From positions 749,928-813,927 of the forward strand of contig NZ_KQ483358.1 of NCBI RefSeq assembly GCF_001432305.1: a DNA stretch of 64,000 bases, read 5' to 3'. The notes under the pieces are model-generated. The model did no database searches and was not told the origin of the DNA. It was given only the letters and a program-made list of their open reading frames with translations. The position numbers and the translations under genes are program-made. Source of the DNA: Curvibacter sp. PAE-UM. Lineage in GTDB: Bacteria > Pseudomonadota > Gammaproteobacteria > Burkholderiales > Burkholderiaceae_C. This document shows positions 55,721 through 64,000 of this stretch, in pieces (the first letter of the stretch is position 1; the number at the start of each line of letters is the position of its first letter).

Positions 55721-57163
55721 TCAATCGGGTTTTTTCTTCCGGCCCGGTGCCGGTTGCTGCGCCACCCATTCGACCAGGGCTTCCATGGCCGGGCGCGTGG
55801 CGCCGGCATTGGGGTGGTTCACCATGGCGACCAGCACGTAGCGCCGGCCACCGTCGGCATGCACGATGCCGGCGACGGATGCCACATCACGCAGGCTGCC
55901 GGTTTTCAGATGGGCGTTGCCCCTGGCGCGCCAGCGGCTGGGCCGCAGCGTGCCGTCCTGGCCGCTGATGGGCAGCGAGCTCATGAGTTCGGGCATCAGC
56001 GGCGAGGCCCAGGCGTATTGCAGCAGGCGCGCCAGTGCGCCAGCCGTCATGCGGTCTTCGCGCGACAGCCCCGAGCCGTTGGCGATCTGCGGCACTTCCT
56101 CGCTGCCAAAGCGCTGGCGCCACCATTCGCGCAGCAGTTCGCGCGAACCCATCAGCGTGCCGCGGCCCTGCTGTTGCAGGCTCAGCGTGAGGAAGAGCTG
56201 TTGCGTCATCACGTTGTTGCTGTACTTGTTGATGTCGCGCACCACCTCGGCCAGCGGCGGCGATTCCAGCGCGAAGGCCGGCGCCAGGCCCTCGGGCACA
56301 GCGCCGTAGCGCACCTTGCCCTGCAGCTGGCCGCCGATGGCGCGCCACATGCCCTCGATGGCGCGCACGCCATAGCTGGCCGGGTCCGCATAGGCCAGCG
56401 GCCAGACTTTCTCATTGCAGGCGGCCGGATAGCGGCCGGCGAAGCGCGGTAATGCCGGGTCGGAGAAGTCGGCCCGCAGCGTGCTGCGGTAGTCGTTGCA
56501 ATCGGTTTCGCGCAGCGGCACGTGGCTGGGCCAGGTCACGCCGGCCAGCGGCGGTTCGACGTGCACGTGCGCGGCGTTGGCGCCACGCTCGGGCACGAAG
56601 GTCAGGAGCACCGACTTGAAGTTCAGCAGCAGCGCATCGGGCGCGGCGTTGTAGGGCCGCAGCGGTTCGCCGTCGAACTCGGCGGGGTCGTGTGCGACGG
56701 CTTCGAAGGCGCTGCGGTCGAGCACGATGTCGCCCGCAATGTTGCGGATGTCCAGGCCCTGCACACGGCGCAACAGCAGCCACAGGCGTTCGACCACCAG
56801 CTTGGGGTCGCCCTGGCCCTTGATGTAGAGATTGCCGTAGAGCGTGCCCTCGCGCGCCGTGCCTTCCATGTAGACCGGTGTGTTCCAGGTCCAGGTCGGC
56901 CCCAGGGTTTCCAGGGCCGCCAAGGTGGTCACCAGCTTCATCACCGAGGCCGGGTTCATGGGGGTGCCCGCACGGTGGCTGAGCAGCGGCGTGTTGTTGC
57001 CCCCGGCTTCCTCGACCACCACACCGAAGGCGTCGGCCGGCACCTTGGCGCGCGCCAGCGCCTTGATCACGCTGGGGGGCAGGGCGGTGTCCCGGGCCTG
57101 GGCCGGGTTGCCGGCCAGGAGCAGGAGGCAGGTGAGCAGAGGCAGCAAGCGCAGGGAGGACAT
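55721..57163 (-). CDS. dacB: D-alanyl-D-alanine carboxypeptidase/endopeptidase (PBP4, DacB)
   Basis: This 480-aa protein has a signal peptide (LLPLLTCLLLLAGNPAQA), the serine motif SxxK as S73-VM-K76, SNN around residue 320 and KTG around 430, the active-site set of class C low-molecular-weight penicillin-binding proteins. It trims and cleaves peptidoglycan cross-links in the periplasm. The start at 57163 gives the signal peptide; the frame remains open further upstream but without support. It is divergent from the DMT gene by 37 nt. Confidence 0.95.
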   Translation of the reverse strand: MSSLRLLPLLTCLLLLAGNPAQARDTALPPSVIKALARAKVPADAFGVVVEEAGGNNTPLLSHRAGTPMNPASVMKLVTTLAALETLGPTWTWNTPVYMEGTAREGTLYGNLYIKGQGDPKLVVERLWLLLRRVQGLDIRNIAGDIVLDRSAFEAVAHDPAEFDGEPLRPYNAAPDALLLNFKSVLLTFVPERGANAAHVHVEPPLAGVTWPSHVPLRETDCNDYRSTLRADFSDPALPRFAGRYPAACNEKVWPLAYADPASYGVRAIEGMWRAIGGQLQGKVRYGAVPEGLAPAFALESPPLAEVVRDINKYSNNVMTQQLFLTLSLQQQGRGTLMGSRELLREWWRQRFGSEEVPQIANGSGLSREDRMTAGALARLLQYAWASPLMPELMSSLPISGQDGTLRPSRWRARGNAHLKTGSLRDVASVAGIVHADGGRRYVLVAMVNHPNAGATRPAMEALVEWVAQQPAPGRKKKPD

Positions 57164-57200
57164 GGCAACAAGTCTAACGCCGGCCACCGATAATGCAGGC

Positions 57201-58172
57201 ATGCATTTCCTCAAGGGCCAGTCCCCGCGCACCATCGGCATCGCGGCGGCGGTCATCACCGTCGGTATCTGGACTGCCTTCATCGTCATCGCCCGCGCCT
57301 CGGCCCAGGGTTCGCTCGGCCCCTTCGATATTGCGCTGGCACGCATCATCGGCGCCAGCGCCGTGCTGCTGCCCCTGGGCTGGTGGCTGGTGCGGCGTGA
57401 TCGCATGCAGGGGGCGGACACGGCCTCGTCCTTCTTCGGCCTGTCGCCACTGGCGCTGCGCGTGACGGCGCTGTGCGGTCTGTTCGGTGGTTTCGGTTAT
57501 GCCCTGCTGGCCTATGCGGGTTTCTTCTACGCCCCGGCGGCACACGCCTCGGTGCTCATGCCGGGCAGCCTGCCGCTGTGGACCACGCTGCTGGCGGCGC
57601 TGATGCTGGGCACGCCCATCCTGCCGGCGCGCATCATCGGCCTGGCCTGCATCGTGGGGGGCGACCTGCTGGTGGGCGGGGCCAGCCTGCTGCGCGCCTT
57701 CGAAGGCGGCGAGGTCTGGAAGGGTGACCTGCTCTTCATGAGTGCGGCCCTGAGCTGGTCGGCCTACAGTGTGCTGGCGCGCCGTCACGGGCTGGATGCC
57801 GTGCGCGCCACGACAGCGGTCACCGTGTTCGCGCTGTTCAGCTACCTGCCCTTTTATCTGCTGCTGCAGGGACTGGGCGCCATCGAGAGCCGGCTGTTCA
57901 CCGCACCGCTGGGTGAGCTGCTGTTCCAGGTGGTCTTCCAGGGTGTGGGCTCGGTGGTGATCTCGGGCATCACCTTCGTGCGCATGATCCAGTATTTCGG
58001 CCCGGTGCGCTCGACCATGATCACGGCCCTGGTGCCCGGCCTCTCGGCCCTGGGCGCTGTCATCTTCCTGGGCGAGCCGCTGCACGCCAACCTGCTGGCC
58101 GGCCTGGTGCTGGTGACGGTGGGCATCACCTTCGGGGTGCGCAAATCGGCGCAGACCGCCGGCAAGGCGTAG
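57201..58172 (+). CDS. EamA/DMT-superfamily transporter
   Basis: This 323-aa protein has ten predicted membrane helices in two EamA repeats (about residues 12-145 and 175-315), a layout shared with drug/metabolite exporters. Substrate is unknown. ATG at 57201 is in a suitable position relative to dacB, from which it diverges. It is convergent with the NACHT-like nuclease gene, only 12 nt away, which marks the left edge of the unusual operon. Confidence 0.9.
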   Translation: MHFLKGQSPRTIGIAAAVITVGIWTAFIVIARASAQGSLGPFDIALARIIGASAVLLPLGWWLVRRDRMQGADTASSFFGLSPLALRVTALCGLFGGFGYALLAYAGFFYAPAAHASVLMPGSLPLWTTLLAALMLGTPILPARIIGLACIVGGDLLVGGASLLRAFEGGEVWKGDLLFMSAALSWSAYSVLARRHGLDAVRATTAVTVFALFSYLPFYLLLQGLGAIESRLFTAPLGELLFQVVFQGVGSVVISGITFVRMIQYFGPVRSTMITALVPGLSALGAVIFLGEPLHANLLAGLVLVTVGITFGVRKSAQTAGKA

Positions 58173-58184
58173 CGGCTCCAGGGT

Positions 58185-61100
58185 TTACGTCGTCTGGGGC
58201 GGGGGCAGCGAGCAGTCCAGCACCAGCACGGCGATCTTGTGCCGATGCTGCTCCGGGATGCTGGTCGTCAGCCGTTGTTGCAATTCAGCCGGGGTTTTTG
58301 GGCGGGTGCCGCCGTCGAGCGGAGTGGCCTTTTGCCAGGAACCGCCGAACCATAAGACCAGATAGAGGCCGAAGCCGCCGCACGCTGGGTCGCGAGTGTA
58401 TTTGGCAATCAATTGCGCTTCGATGGCTTTCCACAGATCGGGGTTCCATTCGCATTTGATCTCGATCGGAATGCTGTAGCCCTCGGCCGACACCTTGATA
58501 TCGGCGCGCTTGTCGTCCGCGTAGCGTACTTCCGGCTCGGCGGTGATGGTCAGCGATTCAAGACGCAGCTTCAAGTCGGAAAGCAAGGCGTTGCGGCACT
58601 CCTCCTCTGACTTGGGCTTGGCGTCGGCCCAGTATTGCCGGTAGTCATTGGTGTTCTCATCGCGTATTCGGCGGATGAGCTGGCGCAGGTGGTCCTGCGT
58701 GAGCGCCCACAGATCGGCGGCGCTGGCTGGCTTCAGGTTAGCCAGCGTGTTGCAGACCCTGAGCACGCCGGCGGGCTGGAAGTGGGCCTTGCGGCGGGTG
58801 ATCTGCTGGTCGAAAATCGCGCGCCTCAGCACCTCTTTCCAATGAGTTAACTTTGGATTGTTCTGTAAACGGGTCAAAGCCTCCGTGGCTTCGTGGTCGG
58901 GTAGTCCGGCCAGCGTCGTGAAGAGACCCTCAAGGAAGCTACCCAGCTCCATGGCGGGGGTTACCCAACCGGCTCCTGACCGCCATGTCCGCGGATTGCT
59001 ACGCGGTCCTAGCAACTGAATCAAAAGCTCCAGCACAGCGACGGGCCAAACAGGGCGAGGATCATCTCGCTCCTGGCGCTGCGCGCGCAGGAGATCGGCC
59101 AAGTGGCTGCCGCGCAGCTGTGATTGACTAACATAGTGGCGGGGGGGCTCCAGGTACAGCGTGGGGGCGAGCTGCAAGCCCGCTCCCAGCCAATAGACGT
59201 GCTGGGCGACATCCAGGGATTTGTCGCTCAATTTCGCGGCGATGAGGTCGAGCGCAGCGTCTTTGTCGAGCCGGTGGAGTGCCGCCGCGATGAGCAGGCG
59301 CAGGCTACCCAGTTGTCTTTTGTGTGCCTTGGCAGGAAAGCGCGCAATCAATGTCGGCACGATCTCGCGCGCCAGCGCGGCGTAATCGGGGTCATGGGCC
59401 AGTTGATACAGACCGGAGACGTGTTCTTTCTTTGCTGCAATCTCGTTAGTGGCGAGCGGTAGCATGACGCGAGCCAGAATATCGGGGCGCGTGACCAACA
59501 GCGACTTGAACCACTTGGGGCGGTTTTCGTAGTCGTTGGTCAACCGGAAGGCGACCACGGTTTCCAGCAGATTGTCCGGCAGCGCCAATGCTGTGGCGGG
59601 GTCTTCTTCCTGGCGTAGCGCCATCGCGGCCAGACAGGGTGTGGCCAGGTTGTAGCGGCGTTGCTTGGCATGAAGATCAAGGATGCCCTGCATCGACGGC
59701 AAATCCTTGCGCCACAGGCACTGGCGCAGGCCGTGCAGTGCCTGCCTCACCCAGTCGTGATCTTGATTCAACAGATTCAGCAGCCGCTCTTGCGGTGTGT
59801 CGCCTGGAGTGTCATGAAAGAAATGAAGGTAGGCGTTGCCGACCGCGACGAGTGCGCCCAAATCCGCTGCTTCCGTTTGGAAACTGGGCAACGCTTTGCG
59901 AAAGAATTCAATTTTTTGCCGCTCTTCTTCTTCGATTCTTCGCTTGTGCTCGATCTCAAAATTGATGTGTTCCTGCTCTGGGGCGTTGGGTGGATAAGGA
60001 CACTGCAGGAATCCGTCTATCCATGGCACATCGCCGTGATGAGTCGTGCGCAATGCTTCCAGCAATTCGAGCGCTGGGTCGATGCCAGATGTGCGCTCGG
60101 TGAAATAGAAGGCCATGGCGAGCAAATGCCGGCGCTGGGCATCCGGCGTCATTTTGCTGGCTAGTCCCAGATACCATTGGTCCGCATCTGGAGGCTCCGG
60201 CGCCTGATAGAGAAGCTTTTGCAGTTGCCAAAAGGTGAGGCCAGCGTTCTGCTCGTCGAGTTGCTGTTGCAGTCCGTATTCGAACAGAGCTTTGTAGCGA
60301 TCAGAGTGAACCCTCAACCATTCACGGATGGCGGATTGATGCTCGTGGTCAAGGGGACAGTAGAAGTGCGGCCCCAGGCCAAGCGAGAGCCAGCGATACA
60401 AGCGAGGTACATCGATTTCGGTGCCGTAAACCGTTAGTCCACGGCACAACAGCTTGCCGATGATATCGGCGGAATCCCGCCGATCGCGCTGATTGTCCAG
60501 TTGGTAGCCCTGAGCGATCAAGGCGTCCAGCAAGATGGGAATGTCCTCGACGGGCGCGTATTTGTCCGCTAAGTGATGCCAGAACTCCCAATAAGCGCCG
60601 ATAAGAGCATCGGACTTGGGTTTCTGGAAGTAGCGCCAGAGGGTGACGGCGGGAATCTGCCCCGGGTAAAGGGTAGCTAAGAGGGTGCCGAACAGTTCGT
60701 CTTCTGCATCCTTGACGCGATCTGCGGCAATGTCCTGCAGCAGTTGTAAAGAGACGGACCAATTGTTGGTCTGTTTCTCTTGTGCGAGTAATACACGCAA
60801 GGCCTCGGCACGCGAACCAGGCCAATAGCTCGCATCGCGAATTACCTGCTCAAGTTCCGATTTGAGACCCGGCATGGCTTGTCCGTGTGCCAGCGCATCG
60901 AGCACGCAGTCCACCAGAGCGAGGTGAGGTGGACCGCGGTCAGGAGAAGTTAGCACCGCGCGGAAGGCCTCTTCCATGTCGGCTGTGGCCAGGGCGCCAA
61001 ACGGCTCGCTGCTCCAGTCCTGGCTGCGGAAGAAGGTGTAACGCCGGGCTTCTTGGCCTAGTGCTTCCAGCACCTTCAGTTTTTCCGCACGCCTGAAGTC

Positions 61101-62270
61101 GTGCACGTCACCGTAAAGCACGACGCCTAGCGGATCGTGCGTGATTAGCTCCGCACGTACGTCGCCGATGGTTAAGGCAGCCAGCCAGGCGTGCAGGCCG
61201 CGCAGCTCGGGCACGGTGCCGCCGTCCTCGCCCAGCATCAGCGTCAGCAGGCGACCTGTTGGCAGGCCCGCTTGGAGGCGTTCCAGCAAATACCGAGCCC
61301 CCAGATACTCCGCCACCGTGCGGTGCACGGGATAGAACAGGCCGCCCGCACCCCGGAACAAGCGGGTGCCCAGGACCGCACGGCAGCTAGCCCACTCCGG
61401 CGTGCCGGGGAGCTGGGTGGGCAGATCGTTGAGGGCGAACGAATCGGTCGGCGTGTTGTCCGCTCGCTGCAACGCCCAGGATGTTTTGCCAGACAGCAGC
61501 AACACGGCGCATAGGTATTCGGCCGCGCGCAGCAATTCGGTATGCGGGTGTGGGGCTTCGTGCTGGGCGGCGCGATGTTCCGGGCTTGCTTCCCTGACCA
61601 GCTCGGCGCAGGCTTGGTCATAGGTTTGCAGCCGGCTGCCGGGCCAGCCGCTGGCGGTCGCTTTGACCAGCATGCGCAGGTTTTGCGGGTTGTCGAGCAA
61701 GCCATCAAGCCCACGCCGTTCAGCTTCCTGGAGAAAGACATCGGCTTGTTCGGCGTCTGTACTGCGCCAGAATGCCACCAGCGTTCGCTTCTCCTCGCGG
61801 CTCAAGGGTTCCAGATGCAGTTCGAGAAAGTCCTGGGGGCCGACGAGCCTTTGGAGTGCGGCGCTGTCTGCGCTGCCGCGCCAGTCCGCTTCGCGGCAGG
61901 AGATGCGAAAGCGCGGCACGCCCAGTGCCTGTAGCTTGGCGCGTATGCGACCCAAGGCGGTGTCGCCAGGCGCGGCGCCGGAGGAAATTTCGTCGAGCCC
62001 GTCGATGAACAAGGGCTCGTGCCAGTTGTTGCCGGGGCCGATTTCCACGAAGTCACGCGCGCTGAGACAGGTACCCTCTTCGGCCTGGTTGCGCTCCGTG
62101 AAAACATCACTCTTACCGGCTCCAGGGTCGCCGATCAGCACCCAGGCGTGTACTCCGCTGTAATGGCTGACGGGTTGAGAATCTGGCTGTCGCTCGCCTT
62201 GTGCCGTGCGCACGCGCACCCTGCGCTCAAGCGGCAAACGGTCTGGTGCGGACGCGACGGGGGTATTCAT
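58185..62270 (-). CDS. NACHT-like STAND NTPase with C-terminal PD-(D/E)XK nuclease domain
   Basis: This 1361-aa protein has a P-loop GDPGAGKS at residues 47-54, a NACHT-type Walker B LFIDGLDEI (87-95) and a conserved basic segment ISCREADW near 123, then a very long all-helical region resembling HEAT/TPR repeats. The C-terminal end contains D1257 (RADIKV), E1270-I-K1272 (IPIEIKCEW) and Q1286/Y1291 (QLIAKY), the pattern of PD-(D/E)XK nucleases. NACHT-type ATPases of this sort act in anti-phage defence (Avs and bNACHT groups), but those known to me carry effectors at the N-terminus, so the order here is reversed. Its ATG overlaps the stop of the DUF4143 gene (62267-62270). GC is visibly lower than in flanking genes. 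The effector function is inferred. Confidence 0.8.
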   Translation of the reverse strand: MNTPVASAPDRLPLERRVRVRTAQGERQPDSQPVSHYSGVHAWVLIGDPGAGKSDVFTERNQAEEGTCLSARDFVEIGPGNNWHEPLFIDGLDEISSGAAPGDTALGRIRAKLQALGVPRFRISCREADWRGSADSAALQRLVGPQDFLELHLEPLSREEKRTLVAFWRSTDAEQADVFLQEAERRGLDGLLDNPQNLRMLVKATASGWPGSRLQTYDQACAELVREASPEHRAAQHEAPHPHTELLRAAEYLCAVLLLSGKTSWALQRADNTPTDSFALNDLPTQLPGTPEWASCRAVLGTRLFRGAGGLFYPVHRTVAEYLGARYLLERLQAGLPTGRLLTLMLGEDGGTVPELRGLHAWLAALTIGDVRAELITHDPLGVVLYGDVHDFRRAEKLKVLEALGQEARRYTFFRSQDWSSEPFGALATADMEEAFRAVLTSPDRGPPHLALVDCVLDALAHGQAMPGLKSELEQVIRDASYWPGSRAEALRVLLAQEKQTNNWSVSLQLLQDIAADRVKDAEDELFGTLLATLYPGQIPAVTLWRYFQKPKSDALIGAYWEFWHHLADKYAPVEDIPILLDALIAQGYQLDNQRDRRDSADIIGKLLCRGLTVYGTEIDVPRLYRWLSLGLGPHFYCPLDHEHQSAIREWLRVHSDRYKALFEYGLQQQLDEQNAGLTFWQLQKLLYQAPEPPDADQWYLGLASKMTPDAQRRHLLAMAFYFTERTSGIDPALELLEALRTTHHGDVPWIDGFLQCPYPPNAPEQEHINFEIEHKRRIEEEERQKIEFFRKALPSFQTEAADLGALVAVGNAYLHFFHDTPGDTPQERLLNLLNQDHDWVRQALHGLRQCLWRKDLPSMQGILDLHAKQRRYNLATPCLAAMALRQEEDPATALALPDNLLETVVAFRLTNDYENRPKWFKSLLVTRPDILARVMLPLATNEIAAKKEHVSGLYQLAHDPDYAALAREIVPTLIARFPAKAHKRQLGSLRLLIAAALHRLDKDAALDLIAAKLSDKSLDVAQHVYWLGAGLQLAPTLYLEPPRHYVSQSQLRGSHLADLLRAQRQERDDPRPVWPVAVLELLIQLLGPRSNPRTWRSGAGWVTPAMELGSFLEGLFTTLAGLPDHEATEALTRLQNNPKLTHWKEVLRRAIFDQQITRRKAHFQPAGVLRVCNTLANLKPASAADLWALTQDHLRQLIRRIRDENTNDYRQYWADAKPKSEEECRNALLSDLKLRLESLTITAEPEVRYADDKRADIKVSAEGYSIPIEIKCEWNPDLWKAIEAQLIAKYTRDPACGGFGLYLVLWFGGSWQKATPLDGGTRPKTPAELQQRLTTSIPEQHRHKIAVLVLDCSLPPPQTT

Positions 62271-63532
62271 GCCGGTTCGAGCCAATGCGACAGCGGATAC
62301 GAGAGAAACTCAGTGAGCGGCACGCCCCCAGCACCAACTAGCAGGCGGCGGCAATGTGGATGCTGGTTTGTGAAGGCTTGCAGGCCGTCCAGCGCCCCTT
62401 GGCGGGTAGTGCTCTTGACTTCAATAGCCGTGAGCCGCTGGGCATCGGAAATCACGAAGTCCACCTCGTGCGGACTCTCACGCCAGTAGTGGACTTGCTC
62501 CGTGCTGCCGGCCGTGTTGCACAAATGCGCGCCGACCGCGCTTTCGACCAGACGCCCCCAGTGGGATCGGTCTGCCCGTGCCTGTGCAAAGGTGTAGGGC
62601 ATGGCGCTGGACATGAGCGCCGTGTTCAGCACGTTGAATTTTGGGGGCGACTTGCGCTGCCGGGCCACGCCACGATGGTACTTGTGCAAGCCGACCAGCA
62701 AGCCCGCGTGGCCCAGCAAGTCCAGATAACCGGCCAGGGTGGTCTCGTTGCCGGCGTCTTCCAGCTCGCCCTTGACCTTGCCCAGCGCGAGGATTTGCCC
62801 GGAGTAGCTGCAACCCAGCGTGAAGAGCTGCTTGAGCAGCGCGGGCTTGTCCACGCGCGTCATTTGCAGGATGTCGGTATCGATGCTGGGCTGCACCAGG
62901 CTGCCCAGCACGTAATTGCGCCAGCGTTCTTCTTCGCGGATAAACGGGGCGCTGCCTGGGTAGCCGCCGAAGTACACGTATTCGTCCAGCGCGAAATCGA
63001 AGGCTTCCTGCATCTCGGGATAGGACCAATGCGTGAGGGGGATCAGTTCATAACGACCGGTCAAGCTTTCGGTCAGACCTTTCTGCATCAGCAGTGGCGA
63101 ACTGCCGAGCAGGATGACGTGCATGGGCAGGTTGGCGGCGCGGTCGGCATCCCACAGGCCCTTGACGACTTCCGACCAGCGCGGGATTTTCTGGATTTCA
63201 TCGATGGCGAGCACAAAGGGTTGATCTTCGTGCCGGGTTCGATGCGCCTTGCAGGCCTCGCGCGCGCGCTGCCACTGGCGGATGAGCCAGGCGGCATCGC
63301 GCGGTGCGCCGGGCAGTTCGGTGGTGGATTCCGCTACGAAGCCGAAGGGTGGCCGCGAGGGGGGCTCGCCATATTGGTCGACGGCGATAAACTGCGAGGC
63401 CACGTCGGTCAGCGCGGCCCGGACCAGCGTGGTCTTGCCGACTTGGCGCGGCCCGGCCACGATGGTGATGAAACGGGGAGCCTCGGCGAGCCGTTCCCGC
63501 AGTGCCTTGGTTTGTGGTCGTTCGTACCGCAT
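62267..63532 (-). CDS. AAA_14/DUF4143 family ATP-binding protein
   Basis: This 421-aa protein has Walker A AGPRQVGKT (26-34), Walker B FVLAIDEIQ (D111, E112) and a C-terminal DUF4143 domain that ends with D358 and E371-V-K373, also a PD-(D/E)XK-like pattern. AAA_14/DUF4143 genes are widespread and mostly uncharacterised; many are accessory and linked to defence or toxin-like systems. The most likely start is MRYERPQ at 63532, but there is almost no room for a ribosome site because a 26-bp palindrome ends 2 nt away; an upstream in-frame ATG at 63613 would read through it. The gene is coupled to the NACHT-nuclease by ATGA. Confidence 0.86.
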   Translation of the reverse strand: MRYERPQTKALRERLAEAPRFITIVAGPRQVGKTTLVRAALTDVASQFIAVDQYGEPPSRPPFGFVAESTTELPGAPRDAAWLIRQWQRAREACKAHRTRHEDQPFVLAIDEIQKIPRWSEVVKGLWDADRAANLPMHVILLGSSPLLMQKGLTESLTGRYELIPLTHWSYPEMQEAFDFALDEYVYFGGYPGSAPFIREEERWRNYVLGSLVQPSIDTDILQMTRVDKPALLKQLFTLGCSYSGQILALGKVKGELEDAGNETTLAGYLDLLGHAGLLVGLHKYHRGVARQRKSPPKFNVLNTALMSSAMPYTFAQARADRSHWGRLVESAVGAHLCNTAGSTEQVHYWRESPHEVDFVISDAQRLTAIEVKSTTRQGALDGLQAFTNQHPHCRRLLVGAGGVPLTEFLSYPLSHWLEPA

Positions 63533-63534
63533 AA

Positions 63535-63560
63535 AATACTGAGTAAATTTACTCAGTATT
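63535..63560. promoter_or_regulatory. 26-bp perfect palindrome before the DUF4143 gene
   Basis: The sequence is perfectly self-complementary over 26 bp, with GTAAATTTAC at its centre. It occupies the position of the ribosome site and leader of the DUF4143 start, and lies between this gene and divergent tsaB. It looks like a regulator-binding operator, or the start of transcription may be very close to the ATG. It was not matched to a known factor. Confidence 0.8.
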
Positions 63561-63619
63561 GTGGTCGTCGATCTTTTCTGCGTCAAGACGGGGTTTTGAT
63601 CGCGCATCTGCAAAAGGTT

Positions 63620-64000
63620 TCATGAAACTGCTCGCTTTCGACACCAGCACCGAGCTGATCTCCATCGCCGTGACGCGGCAGGTGGATGGCCAGGCCCGCA
63701 TGTGGCAGCACACCGGCGCGGGTGGTGCGCAGGCCTCTAGCGCGATGATCCCGGCCATCGAGACCCTGATGGCCGAGGCCGGACTGAGGTTCGAGGAACT
63801 CGACGCCATCGCCTTCGGCCGCGGGCCGGGCTCCTTCACCGGCCTGCGCACGGCCTGTGCCGTGGCCCAGGGCCTGGGTTTCGGCGCCAATGTGCCGCTG
63901 CTGCCGGTGGACACGCTGCTGGCGGTGGCCGAGGAGGCGCGCGCGCAGCAGGCACCGCAGCAGCAAAACCTGCGCCTGCTGGCCCTGCTCGACGCCCGCA
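63620..64000 (+). CDS. tsaB: tRNA threonylcarbamoyladenosine biosynthesis protein TsaB (partial)
   Basis: The first 127 codons of TsaB are present, truncated by the end of the window. It begins KLLAFDTSTELISIAVTRQ and has the conserved FGRGPGSFTGLRT near residue 72. TsaB is an inactive kinase-fold partner of TsaD in the t6A complex. AAAGG lies upstream of the ATG at 63620. It borders the right edge of the NACHT operon and is divergent from it. Confidence 0.95.

Overview
The window is about 64 kb of a high-GC, densely packed bacterial chromosome. Gene content and order point to a betaproteobacterium of the Burkholderiales, most likely Comamonadaceae: the smg-dprA-LysM / def-fmt block, the pgk-pyk-fba-purC-purE-purK-sua5 block, yajC-secD-secF followed by a DUF1631 gene, and many ATGA-type gene overlaps. 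This assignment is inference from gene families and arrangement, not from a database match. No rRNA, tRNA, CRISPR array or transposase gene was seen.

Layout. 1-8436: a surface/type IV pilus region. A class II cyclic-nucleotide phosphodiesterase overlaps a GAF-GspE secretion ATPase. A good sigma-54 promoter then precedes a type IVa pilin, followed by two tandem Wzy/PglL-type oligosaccharide ligases and, beyond an antisense moaC, a TfpX/TfpZ pilin accessory protein. 8433-20625: housekeeping and stress genes (M48 protease, small membrane proteins, a TerC-family transporter behind a yybP-ykoY manganese riboswitch, yaeQ-purB, a GST, a diiron ferritin-like protein, a degenerate HD-GYP protein, a heptose-phosphate nucleotidyltransferase, glnE). 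20654-30821: yhdP, a nitrilase-family amidase, a two-component system, mltA, an exported unknown and an Lrp regulator. 30955-41163: a fused indolepyruvate/2-oxoacid:ferredoxin oxidoreductase, yajC-secDF, DUF1631 and smg. 41236-41504: a structured element with 26-bp perfect inverted-repeat ends against the dprA stop codon. 41504-58172: dprA, a LysM protein, def-fmt-azlCD, the glycolysis/purine block, cnoX, sua5, a SemiSWEET, dacB and a DMT transporter.

58185-63532 is the most unusual part: a two-gene, translationally coupled minus-strand operon with visibly lower GC than its surroundings, wedged between a DMT transporter gene and tsaB. The upstream gene encodes an AAA_14/DUF4143 ATPase. The downstream gene encodes a 1361-residue NACHT-like STAND NTPase whose P-loop lies almost at the N-terminus and whose C-terminus carries a PD-(D/E)XK nuclease signature. 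A 26-bp perfect palindrome ends 2 bp before the first start codon and looks like its operator. The architecture suggests an anti-phage defence or conflict system, with the effector at the opposite end from the usual Avs arrangement. The window ends inside tsaB.

Functional links: the left part groups pilus assembly, pilin modification and possible cyclic-nucleotide signalling; the centre covers protein export, peptidoglycan turnover and cell-envelope maintenance; the glycolysis/purine block is ordinary core metabolism; the right end is accessory.
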